A DNA stretch of 64,000 nucleotides from Trileptium ribeirensis (lineage: Eukaryota; Nematoda; Enoplea; Enoplida; Thoracostomopsidae), in the NCBI GenBank assembly GCA_030248225.1, contig JASANE010024996.1:1-64000 (forward strand). Reading direction: 5' to 3'. A program made the translations under genes and the position numbers. The number at the start of each line of letters is the position of its first letter. Within the stretch, counting starts at the first letter, position 1. The notes beneath the pieces were generated by a model, which was given only the letters and a program-made list of their open reading frames with translations, ran no database searches and was not told the DNA's origin. Positions 44,131 through 55,928 of the stretch are shown one piece after another.

Positions 44131-47034
44131 TTTTGGCTGGGCCTGTGTTTTTTGCTCAATTTTTTGTCTGTTTTTCGATTATTGTAATACGTTTCATGTA
44201 GTATGTACTTTTACAAAAACAGTAAGATATATAATAAAATCAGTTTCTCTTCCACGAATATTTATGTACCTTTCCGTTTTCCTAAGTCGTGTCTCTAACA
44301 CCACGCTCTTCAGTAGGTGTAGGTAGCAGCGATCAGAGTGATCATTTTATTGCCTACAAGTCTGATCGGGTACATGCAGTTGTGTTGTAATATACTATTG
44401 AGATATTTGTTGAGCTCTGGTTGTTTGCTTGCTAGTTTATTTTTTTTACAAGAACATTATATTTTTCAAAATTGCATATTATGTACTTATAATTGCATAT
44501 TATTATCTCAATAATTGTTATTTAGCTGATTAGAATTAATTATTGTCTTGAAGGCTGTGGTAATGCTAGAAAATTTCTAAGGAACTTTTGGTCTTTAGAT
44601 AAGTTTTGTGAGATTTTTCTTCCCCACTGACTTTGCAAGCTGTTCAATATCATTACTATGGACAGAGACATTTTAGCTAATTTCTTCTACATTTTTGTTA
44701 ATATATTATTTTGCTGTTTTCATTGTTGTATAATCTTTATGTAGCGTGAGAAACTCTTGTATTTTGACACTTCTCAGATTTTCCAGGGAGTAATCAGATT
44801 TCCGGTTTCGGAGAAACTCATGTTTCGGTTGTGGTTTAGGCAAAAAGGCAAAATCATACCGGAACAGGAATTACGGTTTAAAAATTTTTTCCACATCTTT
44901 TGCAGCAGCTGTGGTCCAAGCATTCGTTATATATACAGTGATCAAGTTCTAATACAACTAAACAATCCGAAAATATCCCTTCAGCAAACTACCCTAAAAA
45001 CCTAAGTGTTACAAATAGTTTCAGCAGGTATTTGTTATTTTGACTCTATAGGAATTCTTCATCTTCAGCTTATTAACAACGCAAAGTTAGGTAAACATAT
45101 ACTTATAACAGCTGTTTTACCCATTCGTAGATTTGCGGTTTATGTTTGAATTGAACCGGTCCAACGTGATATGCATATCAGAGAATGGATTCTTTAGAAG
45201 TATATACTTAGGCAGGAACTTTTAAACTTGAGCATTGCCCCACAACATAAACTGTTCTGCGTATTTTACAGCGCTGCAACCTTTGTAAATCAGTCTAGGT
45301 CGAAGTGAAGTATGTACCATGCGGAACGGTATCACAGTTTGTGTCATTTACAGCATTGTGTTCAGAAAATTACATCTTATTTGCCTTCAGGTATTTCTTT
45401 TCGGACCGGACAAACCAATAATTTCAAGTTTCTAACGGAATAATATGCGACTAACGTGTGCCTGGAAAAGGCAGAATGAGACAGAACTAAATTGTTTAGT
45501 TTATCTCCATACGTTGCAAACACATTCTTGTAACACAAATTACGCAGGGATATACATTGGAAATGACATCTTGGTCGATAAATAAAAATTTTTTACATAC
45601 CTCATTTCCTCCATTATTCGTTTTACTATACCGAAATTGGAAAGACCTGGTTCCGAATCCGATTTAAATGACAGTTCTGGTTGCTGGTTCAATTTCCAGT
45701 AAATTTCGATTCCGGGTATTTCCTGATATTTGCATTATAAAAAATTCATGCGAGCCATAAACGTTACCGTTTAATTATTATCTGCGAATAAAGCGATCAG
45801 CGCCGATTTCTGAAATGGCCTTTTTGATACACGGCATATTTTGTTATCTATTATTGTTTTGCGTAATCATTTCTCACGTCTTTCGGTACAACCTTAATAA
45901 AAACTTCCAGCTACGCTAAGGTGAGTTTGCGTGCAGTCATTTTGAACATAACGATAAACTTAAAACACAACTTATCAGTACTCACAAGTCCCAAACTTGA
46001 CGCTAAACCAGCATCATGTTTTCCTTGTCACTTCCTGGTTCAAGGGCAAGCAGTTTCGACGTCATTAATCGCTACGCCCGACGAGTCAACTAGCCGGAGG
46101 AGGAGATCTTCCGTCTTGTCTTCAGTAATTAGTATAAGTAATTTTAAGGTTTAAACGTTAGGTTCCAATTCAGTGTTAGGCTACGGATTAGATTCCGCTT
46201 AACAAAAGGGCCGCTGCTACGATTGTAGTTATGATAATAAATATTGTAGATAATGCAGTATTTATTATTTTTAATTGAAGTACCTGGAGCATTTATAATG
46301 TTTGTGGTTTGTTGCTCCATTTCGCTACAAATTTCTTTAGCTTTTGGGAGTTATTCAGTGATTATAGTTCATTAAAATTTACTATTTTGAAAAGAAAATA
46401 AAGAATTTCTATATAACATTTTAACTAAAATTTGCACGACGTACTGGCAAACACAAGCATAAAAACCGTGTTCTGAATGTAAAAACACCGTCTTCGCGTT
46501 ATTGATTGCAGCTAGAAGTACTTTTTTATCAGAGTGATTGACGTACCTTGTCTCGTTGATATCTGATTTTTGTTTTTTAATTCAGATTTTAGGAAAGTTA
46601 TATAAATCAGTTTCACAATGGATATATGTCGTCAATGTATTATTACAGTAGTGGCTATACCCCCGGCCTGATACTACCACACTTGCGAAACACCGCTAGA
46701 GATGGCTGCCAAACAATGAAAAATGCTGATACTGAGATCTCATACTAACGTTCCAACCAGCGATATCGTATCGTGACAAAAATGGTGAAAAATTGAGCTG
46801 TTTCAGTAGTTCATGATACTCACAATTCAGTAATATTGGAAATGTTTGTGCTTTAGAGCACCATTCCTACATTTTCTCCTGTAGGCGGTTGTGTTTAATA
46901 ACGTACTGTAAAGGGCATAGTGTTCTCCCAAAACTCTGCAGTAATGACTCTAACTATTGTCATAATGTGGTCAATACCAGCTAGAATGGGGTGTGTTTTC
47001 GACTGAAAAATGCGTCTTAAATTGTATCTTATTG
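44131..47034. other. Long AT-rich stretch, no gene recognised
   Basis: Short ORFs (44,757-45,005; 45,921-46,154; minus 46,895-47,125) show no family features. The one at 45,921 begins inside a donor-like caag|gtgagt context but has no convincing partner. No RNA gene or repeat landmark was recognised. Nothing else to report in this interval. Confidence 0.35.
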
Positions 47035-48350
47035 AAATGGAACGAACGAAGCGACCGGAGTTTCCACTCGGGTTGAAATGGGAAAAATCGTGATAATTTC
47101 TTTTTTGTTTGTTTATGTCACCCATAACTCAACTTCGGATGGGCGGATTTCGGTAAATTTTTTTATTCGATAGCAAAAGTGACGAGGATGTGCCCATTAG
47201 TTGAACACGAACAGCTCCAATCCCATGTTCGTGGTCAGAATGGCAAAAAACATGTTTTAAGGCTACTTTGGCTTTTTAAATCTAGGCATATGAGTACCAG
47301 TTTTTCGTTGCCAAGATATCGTGACACAAGCTTTGCAAATGAATACCGCCATACAGAATCTGCTCAACCAGATTTACAACTTTATTGACTACGACTTTTT
47401 GTGGGACTACTTCCTGGGCCGCTGCGGGCACGAGTGTGGTTCATCGACTCTTTCTCAGAAATTGTGTTTTTTCAGATGTCGTCGAATTATTGCTTGGTTT
47501 TACCTTACAATGATTGCCTATTAGATTATCAAGCACGTTTTATACGATGGGGGTACGATGGCTTTGCTATCTAGAGTCCAACCTGATTATATTGTAGCTT
47601 TTCATGGGGTTTCAAGGGTTTTGCGGTCGATGAACCGGATTTCTGTAATGTTGTATGTTTTCATTTGTCTGAGTATATATTGCGTGCAGTCATCACGAAT
47701 GGCCTATATTGGTATTTCTTAAGGCTGAATACAATGTCTTGTTTATCTTAAGTCAGCATGCATAGTTCAAGTCTTTCCATAGGTGTTAAATGTGTTTATG
47801 GTCAATGAACCCGATTTCCAGAATATACTTTGTCTCGTGTTATTTGCTTACGCATTGCGTACATTTTATCAACAATTGCCTACATAGGTTTTCGGCATGC
47901 TGAATACGATGGTTTGGTTATCTAGAGTCCGGCACGAGTATGTCATACCTTTTCAGACATTTTCATTTGGTTTAGGGTCAATGAGCCCAATTTTTAGCAA
48001 ATACATGTCTTCGGTATTTTGGTACATGGCATCAAAAATATTTTTATAGAGGTGTTTCGGTATGCTCAATACAGTGATTTGCTTATCTATAGTCCCGCGT
48101 GCATATTTCATGCCTTTTCATGGTTTTTTCAATTGTTTTAGGGTCAACGAGCCCGAATTCCAGAATATAGTTTATCTTTAGTTTTTTTGGTTACGTATTG
48201 CGTACAGGATGTCATCAAGAATAGTATATATTGGTTTGTGGGTAGGCATAATAAGATGGTTTGGTTATCTTGAGACCAGCACAAATACTTTATGTGTTAT
48301 CAGTTGTTTTCGATGGGTTTAGGATAAACGAGGTTTTAGGATTTAGAATG
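47035..48350 (+). repeat. Dispersed repeat family 1, copy C, with five tandem units of about 175 bp
   Basis: The head aligns with copies A and B: gaacgaacgaagcgaccggag, tttttgtgggacta at about 47,396, and ttttttcag at about 47,467. Tandem units then follow with landmark tacgatgg-ttg-ttatctagag starting at 47,554, 47,730, 47,905, 48,070 and 48,252 (spacings 176, 175, 165 and 182). Each unit also carries cctttt-catggt, ggtcaatgagcccgatttccag and tacgtattgcgtac phrases. No coding capacity was recognised. Confidence 0.85.
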
Positions 48351-50399
48351 AATTCAATGTTCAAGACTTTTCAAGGTGGTATATACATCAAACACGGTTT
48401 GTTACAGGTGGCTAAACAAAATGATAGCTTAAAAATGAAATTAAGCTCAATCCATTTCGGCCTCGCTTGCGAGTTACTGGTTGCTTCGTTGTCCCTACAG
48501 CGATTTTGCGGTAGTACGATTCCTAATAGCTTACGTACTGTAAAAAATTTTAAGATTAGTAAATCCTTTTTATGTTATATATTGCGAAAATTTACACAAT
48601 AGGCTGAAGCTTGTTTTATATGACTTCTATCTGAAAAAGTTTGCGAACAAATATTTTAAAATAACATTGTTGTCATTGAGCGTCCACATGCAAAAATTTG
48701 GTCTACGTTAAGTGGTCCACGAATTTTGAAGTTTGGGCTGATTTACTGCCCTGAGTTATGTTGAAATTTTGCTTATCTTTTGTTTCTGCTATACTAGTAA
48801 TTAATATAGCAATTATGGTCTATTTCTATTTCTTTTAAAATCTACATATCTGATCCTTGTCAATGGCTCGTGTGTTATGATGGTACTTGACTAAACTCGA
48901 AGTTGTTCTGATACCTATTATTCCTCCGTTAATTATTTTCATCTGTTCCCGCTATGCATTGCGGGATTCTGGGCATAACAGTTATATTTTTGGGGTATCA
49001 CCTCTTTAGTTTTTGGTTTAGTTTCCGTGGAACCAAACTATTTTTGTACCCTGCTTGCACACAGTTCCGTTAAGTCACAAGCCCCTAAACCAGGGTACCA
49101 TGTAACGAAAATATGATTTTGTGTTTTGCATTAAATGTAATGATGTAATATCGTAATAATAGTTTATATCACTGATATTTATTAAACTATTTATCAGTGA
49201 AGAGAAATGGAAATTACAAAGCGTATTATTAAAAAACAGACTTCTATTGACATAGACATCAGAACTAACATGGTCGGCCGCTCAAGTTACCTCAAATTTT
49301 GTGATAATCTAAGTGGTGAACAATTATTGAGAATATCACATTACTCTTATTTTGTACAGTCAAGTTACTTCTAAGGATTTCGTATTTATTTTCATATTTC
49401 ACTTTTTCGTGTTTGCAGTTAGTGGTTGCGAATTAGTTCTTATTGTTACATCTACACCAACAAAAAATTGAGGTATTTTACGAGTTAGCGCTGGAAACCG
49501 AAATCTTTGCGGCGATAGTCATTTTGTAGCTTGCATTAAAATTTCAGAAAAATTTTGTAATTGCACAAATCCAATTGGAGCGTTCCATTCGCAGTCCTAC
49601 TAAATGCGAAGAGTTTTGTGTTTTTTGTAGTTCCTCGTTTTTTATTCCTAGCTAGTCACCGTATTTCAATTCCATCCATATGTTCTTAAGAATTATTTTT
49701 GAGCATGTTCGCTATTAAATATCAATCTTTTTCTGATGAAAAATATTATTGTCGATATGGTTCTAAGGACAATGGAAATGTTTTTGTTAAATACTTTTAA
49801 AATATAACAATATCTTGATGTATTTGACAAAATTGCGTGACCTTACACGTTTGCCGTACTCTCTCAATTTTGTGTGTAGTTATTAATCGAAAATTGGATG
49901 AATTTTTATCGATTAAACTAGTTATGTGATCCCACAATGTAAAACCATGTAATTAATATTGAATCAAATTTTGTAATTTCCCATAAAATGTGGTATTCTG
50001 TAGCTGATAGTTGTGCATTATACCTGCAGCCATTCACGTAACTTTAGTTGTATCGTCGTGTGGGTCCAGCGTTAGGCTTGTTGGTTTATATATTGTATAG
50101 CCGAAAGATAGCCGAGGTGCAAAAATTTAAGCCATATCCGTTCTACAGCTATTATCAAGTAACAGACGCTGATCTTAAAATTAGTTTTGTTTTAAAGTAG
50201 TTAGTTTATTTTGGGCCTTATTCTTTAAATTTAGTTAATGCTAATCATACTTAAATACAAACATAAAGTTATCATTTCTATAGCATCACATGAGGCATTG
50301 TCGCAATATATATCTTATGAGACGATCTTAACAAGTGGTTTCAAGATTTAAAATCACAAAATAAGTTTAATACTGAAATCATGGGTGTAGAAGGTCCAT
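48351..50399. other. AT-rich stretch, nothing recognised
   Basis: The ORF 48,261-48,602 begins in the repeat and shows no family features. No further supported feature. Confidence 0.35.
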
Positions 50400-50670
50400 C
50401 GGTTTAGGAGGAAGTGGGGGTCGTCAAAATTTTCCCTAATTAAGCAGCCAATTGTTTGATAAACTTTTATAAATTCCCCGTATTTACCAATTTTGCCATT
50501 TTGCATACTATGTTTATGCCAATTTTCGCTAAAATTTTCCGCGCGCCTTCGGCTCGCGTTGGGGTCGGGGAGGGCGTGGGTAAATTAGTCTTGGGGGTCC
50601 GACCCTTAGGGGAAGTAACCCTCTATCGTCACTTACTACTAAAATGTATTCTACGTGAGGTCTCTAGGCT
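50400..50670 (+). repeat. Repeat family 5, second copy of the GC-rich piece at 23.3-23.6 kb
   Basis: On the plus strand it carries aaacttttataaattccc, ccaattttgccattttgcat, ccaattttcgctaaaattttccgcgcgcc, gggggtccgacccttaggggaagtaaccc. The same ordered phrases appear in reverse complement at 23,600-23,290. The ORF 50,456-50,674 is part of the repeat. Confidence 0.65.
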
Positions 50671-51282
50671 GTGAAAAATTCAGCTACACTATAGAGCCGC
50701 TATAAAGCTTCAAAGCAAAACACCTAAGCTTGGGTGTATTTCCATTTGAAAAAGAAACTATTTTATTTACTGCTAGCCAAATGGCGGATACACACGGAAG
50801 TACGTAAAATAATATTTGATTCACGTCCTTTAATTAGATGTCCCGATAAACACGATATTGTGTTTATTATGCATGGAATGCCTGACCTTGACGTGTTACA
50901 TTCGTAAACGCGACGGTGATATATATTTCTCTCAAGCAGTGTTTTTCAAATTTGGGGGCGAGGCAGCATTGGGTCCAGTTAAAAATCCAGAGTTAGTAAA
51001 AATTGTATAAAATAAAATAGGTTATGCATATGTTTGTGAATGTTTATGTTATCATCATAGGAAACCATCACGGTGGCTAGTCGGAGTAAGCGAGTATACT
51101 TACCAGAATCTGGTTACTTATTCTATTAAATTTGTTAATAATAGTGTCCGTTTTACTTTACAGTTTTTGGCTTTAACTGCATTATTTCAAATATTTTTTA
51201 TAGTGTGTATAATTTGATAAATTGCGGTTTACACTAATTTCTAGTAAAGTTTTTAGCCTTTGTAGCTTTTAATTGTGTTCAG
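50671..51282. other. AT-rich stretch, nothing recognised
   Basis: No conserved ORF or repeat landmark. Ends in the acceptor aattgtgttcag, which precedes the exon-like ORF at 51,283. Confidence 0.35.
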
Positions 51283-51494
51283 GGTATTGTATAAGCCTTT
51301 ACCTATCGAAGACCAACTTTACGACTGCAAACCAAAATATGAATTATGTATGACTCATTCTAAATACAGAAATGATGCCGTTAACTCTCGCACGCGGCTC
51401 GAAGCCAAACGAACCAGGTTCAGTCCTTCTCTGTATAAACGGTTGTTCAAGATTGTAAGAAATATTGACCAAAGCAAAGTAACCCTGAGGGGCG
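51283..51494 (+). CDS. Exon-like ORF, product unknown
   Basis: Not recognised. Bounded by a tgtgttcag acceptor and a GCG|GTATGT donor. It encodes VLYKPLPIEDQLYDCKPKYE, then a basic, helix-prone stretch (RTRLEAKRTRFSPSLYKRLF, IVRNIDQSKV). If unspliced, it stops at 51,503-51,505. Codon use and charge pattern look like a real protein rather than AT-rich noise. The donor lies at the very edge of a MITE-like family 4 copy (gttataacgttag from 51,498), so either the MITE inserted right at the splice site or the donor is partly MITE-derived. No partner exons were found. Confidence 0.35.
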
Positions 51495-51640
51495 GTATGT
51501 TATAACGTTAGAAAAAGGAACAGCTCAGCAGGTCGTTTCGGGGGCCGGGAGCCTCCCGACTTAGGCTTAGTGTATGTCTCATATTAGGACATTAGCTTAG
51601 GCTAAGACTATGGCTTAGTATATCGATAGCGGATTGTGTC
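51495..51640 (+). mobile_element. Repeat family 4 (MITE-like), copy 3
   Basis: Ordered landmarks match copies 1 and 2: gttataacgttagaaaaagg, aacagctcag, tttcgggggccggg, gcttagtgtatgtctcatattaggac, tatggcttagtatatcgat. It has the same orientation as copy 2 and begins three bases after the possible exon donor at 51,494. Confidence 0.7.
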
Positions 51641-53160
51641 AAGAAGTATTTCATCAGCGGTCGCGAAGAAAAATGAAGGGAGAGACCAAAGATGGATGGG
51701 TATTAAAAAGGTAGGGAAATATGGGTCAGCCTTATTGCCTGTGAGCAGGCCTAAAGGCTGACACTCCCTCGGCCGGCCGTCACTACTGGCACAGGGGCCA
51801 GGCCGAGCACCCTGGTAAACCCGCCAGCGGCTTGCAAATCTAACCGGTTCCCTTAGGTCAGCGTTAAGTTCATTGCGAAGCCTGGGTTGTCTGGTTACTT
51901 GACGTGGAAGGTGGGCAGCTGGGATTCTTTAGGGCCGGGACTTATCCTAGTACAATACACAAATTCTCGGAAGAAAGGGTTAAGCAAAACATAGATTATT
52001 GTTTGGTTAACCCGCCTGTCCACAATGTGACACATTGCGAAGTGACGTGCTCCAATTTTTTTTGGCTGAGTGCGTTTGTAGATACGTTGTTCCTCGCTAT
52101 GTAAGACGAGGTTAGGTTCCGTAAAGACCCGAACAGCAGCAAGTACATTACTTTAAGGTGAACCCCAATGGAAATTGGTACCCCAAAAGATTCTGAAGCT
52201 TGGACATCTGCATTGGGTTGCAACGTCGAAGTTTAACAAAATAAATTAATCAAGAATTTGTCTCGCCGCGAATACAAATCCCGGATTTGGCTCACCTCAA
52301 ATGAAGATGCTGTGCGCTTTCCTACCTAAGCGTAACCCTTACCTTTGGCGATTAATTGTAATCTATGTGTTAGTGACTAATCACAAGTCTACGCTTTCTC
52401 GATTGAGCATGAGCCTCGGTTTTGTCGACAATATAGGCTAGAGGTGAGATTATGCCCTATGCTCGCCTCTTGATGTAGTTAAGCTTTTTTGATATATTAA
52501 CAGCAGAGCCGAGCCTGATATTTGTTTGAGAGAGGCGTGTACTGGAAAAAATGGGGTCTGCTCTTCAAAGTTATTTTTTAAAACCGCAAGCATTATAATC
52601 ACTGATATATGGTACAATAGCAAGAATGGTCGAGGTTACCTTGATTCGGCTCTTAAAAGCTCTAAATGTGATTATATTCTGTGCTTTGGATTGCATATGT
52701 TCTAGTAATAAAAGAGATTCACAAACTTCTATTATTAAGGGTCGATTCGCCCCCGCCGAGGTGAGTCTAGTCGGACACAGTTGTGAAGAACCGAGCCAAG
52801 GCCAGCAGCACAATGTTCAGAAAAAGTCGAGCCAGAATTTGAAAGTCTGAGTGTTTCTCACCTCTGGTGTAAGGCTATACTCTGTTTTCTCTATTAGGCA
52901 TAATTCTAAGTTTTTTTAAGCAGAAGCCTGAGCTTAAAGACGAAGCTCTACCGTAGCAGATATCTGACCTTATGGAACGAATCTTGTTGTGGCCAAAGGG
53001 TGTGGAAAAGAGTAGCGTTGTAGCAGCTAGGAACAGCTAATCGCAAACTAGTTTGTCCTGCCCTAAAAATACAGAAGAACAAAAATTTTCAGTTTCATTT
53101 TGAAATTAATTTAAAGTATATAATGGATTGCAGTTAAATTAGTATGTAGATTATTTTCGA
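51641..53160. other. Mixed-composition stretch, no gene recognised
   Basis: A GC-rich patch at 51,725-51,910 (gcctgtgagcaggcc hairpin, ccctcggccggccg) has no recognised RNA or protein identity. ORFs at 51,904, 52,571 (minus) and 52,626 overlap each other and lack family features. Confidence 0.35.
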
Positions 53161-53164
53161 TGGT

Positions 53165-53303
53165 TCCCGGGCAACTCGTCACTGGACAATTCGTTTCCGG
53201 ATAACTAGTTCCCGGACAATTCGTCACCAGGACAACTCGCCCCAGGACATTTGTCTCCAAACAACTCGTCCCCGGACATCTTTTCCGTAGACAACTCGTG
53301 CTC
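53165..53303. repeat. Minisatellite of about 15-16-bp units (cccggacaactcgtc)
   Basis: About nine diverged units, such as cccgggcaactcgtca, ggacaattcgtcacca and aacaactcgtccccgg. About two further units lie in opposite orientation at 54,349-54,380. Because the array falls in an open minus frame, it gives a false repetitive peptide (CPGTSCLETN-like). Confidence 0.75.
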
Positions 53304-54348
53304 AAGAAAATCAGCTGGTAGCACCTATGAGAAAAGAAGGCACAGTTCACCATCGCCGTAACGAACAAACCGACGGAAGCCCAGTGGAACAGGCTGATCA
53401 ACCAAATCCGTTCTGTATTGCTAAAGTCTTGGGAAGACGAAATCAGTGAGGTTTTTGGTGGTGAAGCGACTAAGTCCAAGACACTACAAAGGCCATTTGC
53501 GCTGCCGGAATTTGACTGTTGGGGGTTGGGTCACGCTTTGCGCTGTGTGGCATAACTATCTATGTGGGTTGAGCGTGGTTTATCCCCAAGTCGATAGGAC
53601 CTGTTCTTCTAGTAAGTACTGGTACAAGAAACTAAAAACGTTCGAACCCGAAGGTGTTTATAGAATTTATCAGCTAGCCAACTCGGGGCATCCCGTCTCC
53701 CAAAATATGGACCTGATCAACATTGGCTGATATTTAAGATTTTCGAACGGGTATTGCGTTCCAGCAGGTTGCGGCCCTGCCTATATCTAGTTCGTCCGAA
53801 CGTCAGAATGACCATATTTCTGCACTTAGCCCTTGGCTGTAATTGTTTTGTTAACAATTTTGCGTTGTATTGCTTAGAATTAGAGAAATTTTGGAAGTCA
53901 TAGAATCACATGGGCACAAATTGTTCGTGCAAACTTCCAGAAAATTTGTATCGTCTGACGAAGGCGAGGTGGGTGGTTGCCATTGTTGCTGATTTTACGA
54001 AACGGTCTCGCCAAGGGCGTCGATCGCCTCCGCATCTTTCTTCATTGGATTGTCGGTGTGTCGGATGTTGATGACCTGCTCATGCAGATCCGGGGGAGGG
54101 GGATAGAGTGCAGTCCCCGCAACTCCCCTCCTCGGATCGCCAGCGAGGTCACAAACATCCGATGCGCCGACTATTAAATGCTGCAAAATCTGGGTAAGAC
54201 TATTTCGATAAAATTAGCAACGACGAGGCTACATGCCTGCCTATCCAGAGTGCCAAATCGTTTATCGGACCCGCTACAAAGATCACACCCCAGGTGTGAT
54301 AAAAGCTCCCGCAAATATGGCGAACGGCAAGGCGAAAGTACCTCTTAA
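53304..54348. other. GC-richer interval between opposed minisatellite blocks
   Basis: Its base composition differs from the AT-rich flanks. ORFs at 53,446-53,730 (plus) and 53,111-53,479 (minus) have no recognised domain. Contains the hairpin at 54,052-54,172. With the opposed blocks at 53,165-53,303 and 54,349-54,380 it may form one mobile element of about 1.2 kb with subterminal repeats; no transposase was recognised. Confidence 0.4.
54052..54172. repeat. GC-rich hairpin with arms of about 50 bp
   Basis: The left arm starts gtcggtgtgtcggatgtt and passes through gatgacctgc and gatccgggggagggg. The right arm (read in reverse complement) starts gtcggcgcatcggatgtt and passes through gtgacctcgc and gatccgaggagggg. 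The loop is only about 15-20 bases. The structure would be stable as RNA or single-stranded DNA. Confidence 0.75.
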
Positions 54349-54385
54349 GGACGACTTGTCTGGAGACAAATTATCCGGGGTAATA

Positions 54386-55246
54386 AGATAATGTATTCGA
54401 TGTAAATTTAGGCAGTTTAATAAGTGTGAAAAGAGCTCCCCTCACCAGATGTAACTTTCGGCAATGACCATAGAAAATAAGTTTTAGCCTAGCTCTTGCC
54501 CTTTCATGTTATACCCACTCGCAAGCTATGTATCCCTAAAGTACGGCTAGTTTTATAGGTTTACTACTTTTATGTTTTAAGAGAATGGATTTGCCATAAA
54601 ATTAATTTTGATTGGTTTTCTCATGAAAAGATCTAGACCTTTAGAGTTGCTCAAATAGCGTACAATTATTGTCCAATTTGTTAGTTTCTATCACGCGTAA
54701 CTGTTAACACCAGGTTGATGAATTTTTGCAAATTTCTTATTTAACGTGCAGCAGAATATAGCGGTGTTTGGGCACACACCTTTTTGTTTGTGCTTAGCTA
54801 ATGATTTCCAACCCAAATCTTCAGAAAACAGAAGCGAATTGCAGAAATTAATATAGTATAGGATACAAACTTAAACTTTAATTATGAGCTCAGGCTGAGC
54901 ATATACTAAGCCCTCAGGCTCGTGCAGACAAAACATACTATCATTAAAGCGGGCAAAACTTGACATGATCCCAATTATATATGTATGCATACACGTGGTC
55001 AGTTGTTTTAGCGATAATTTTTTTGTTTTATCGTGTTTGGTTCCGAATATTTAACCTAAGCATAATCATGTAGGTTACACAACTATTCTGGCATTATTTT
55101 GTGCTGTGATTGCCCGGCCACATGGTAAAGCATAAGTGATTTAGATTGGACTCTAATTTAAGCAAAGCTTTGCCTAAGGTTTAGGATTAAAAGACTAATA
55201 TGATTATGAATAGTAATTATAAATTTATTTTAACTTTCATTTCCAG
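54386..55246. other. AT-rich stretch, nothing recognised
   Basis: Short words shared with repeat family 4 (gagcatatactaagc near 54,896; cctaaggtttaggatt near 55,172) suggest small old fragments of it. No gene. Confidence 0.3.
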
Positions 55247-55306
55247 GAATCAAATCTTTAGCACCGCATTAGCGCGCATTATTACGTATGGGAGGCGGGT
55301 TGCAAG
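55247..55306 (+). CDS. Possible short exon, product unknown
   Basis: A 60-base segment with clean splice sites (tttccag| and AAG|GTAATG) and a balanced-codon open frame NQIFSTALARIITYGRRVA. The following acceptor-bounded segment 55,422-55,665 joins in phase and stays open to a stop, but its translation looks AT-biased and unconvincing. No protein family was recognised. Confidence 0.2.
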
Positions 55307-55687
55307 GTAATGTCTTACTCAGCACATGTCAGTCTTGATTCAAATTGTACTAATGTTAATGTGATGAAAATACCATTTATATAGGCTTTATTAAAAATAT
55401 TTTAGACAAAGGAATTTTCAGTCTCAACCATCGTTTGCTGTCAGGTATTGCTATCACAGAGTTTTTAAACTATCGTCATTGCTATCACAAGTGGTTTTTA
55501 TACAAGTTTCTAAATCCTAAACAACCAACGTTGTTTACAATGCATACAAAGATTTGCTCAAGGATTTATATCGGCAGCGGGTTGTCAGGTGTGTGCACAT
55601 TCAACATAAAACGTCCTTTAGCTTTAAAATCCGGACAAAAATTATCCCTATTATGTGTACAGTAAAGTTTTCGTAGTAGTACTATTC

Positions 55688-55703
55688 AGTGGCGGATCCA
55701 GAA
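55688..55703 (+). other. Possible transposon terminus CAGTGGCGGATCCAGA
   Basis: CAGTGGCGGATCCAG-type ends are familiar from hAT-like and related non-autonomous DNA transposons in animals. The matching inverted end was not found downstream, so the element is truncated or its other end is diverged. The ORF that starts here (55,689-55,928) is hydrophobic and not recognised. Confidence 0.3.
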
Positions 55704-55928
55704 CTTTCTGACAGCGGGGTCGGTTTTGCAGAATTTTTGATAAGGGGCGGTTTGGTACTGAAAACTTTGCGACTACTATTTTTCTTCATATTTGTCATTT
55801 TTTCGCCGTTTGTGTGGTATGCCAATACCAGCTGCCTCAGTGCTTGGTCCGCTGGTGGTAGTACTATTTGTGTTTTTGCTGAGCGCAAACGTAAAAGGCT
55901 TATACGTCGCACGTTTACATTATTGTAA

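Noticed and set aside
53111..53479. Minus-strand 122-residue ORF with Cys/Thr/Asn-rich repeats
   Set aside because: The repetitive peptide comes directly from the 15-16-bp minisatellite in an open frame.
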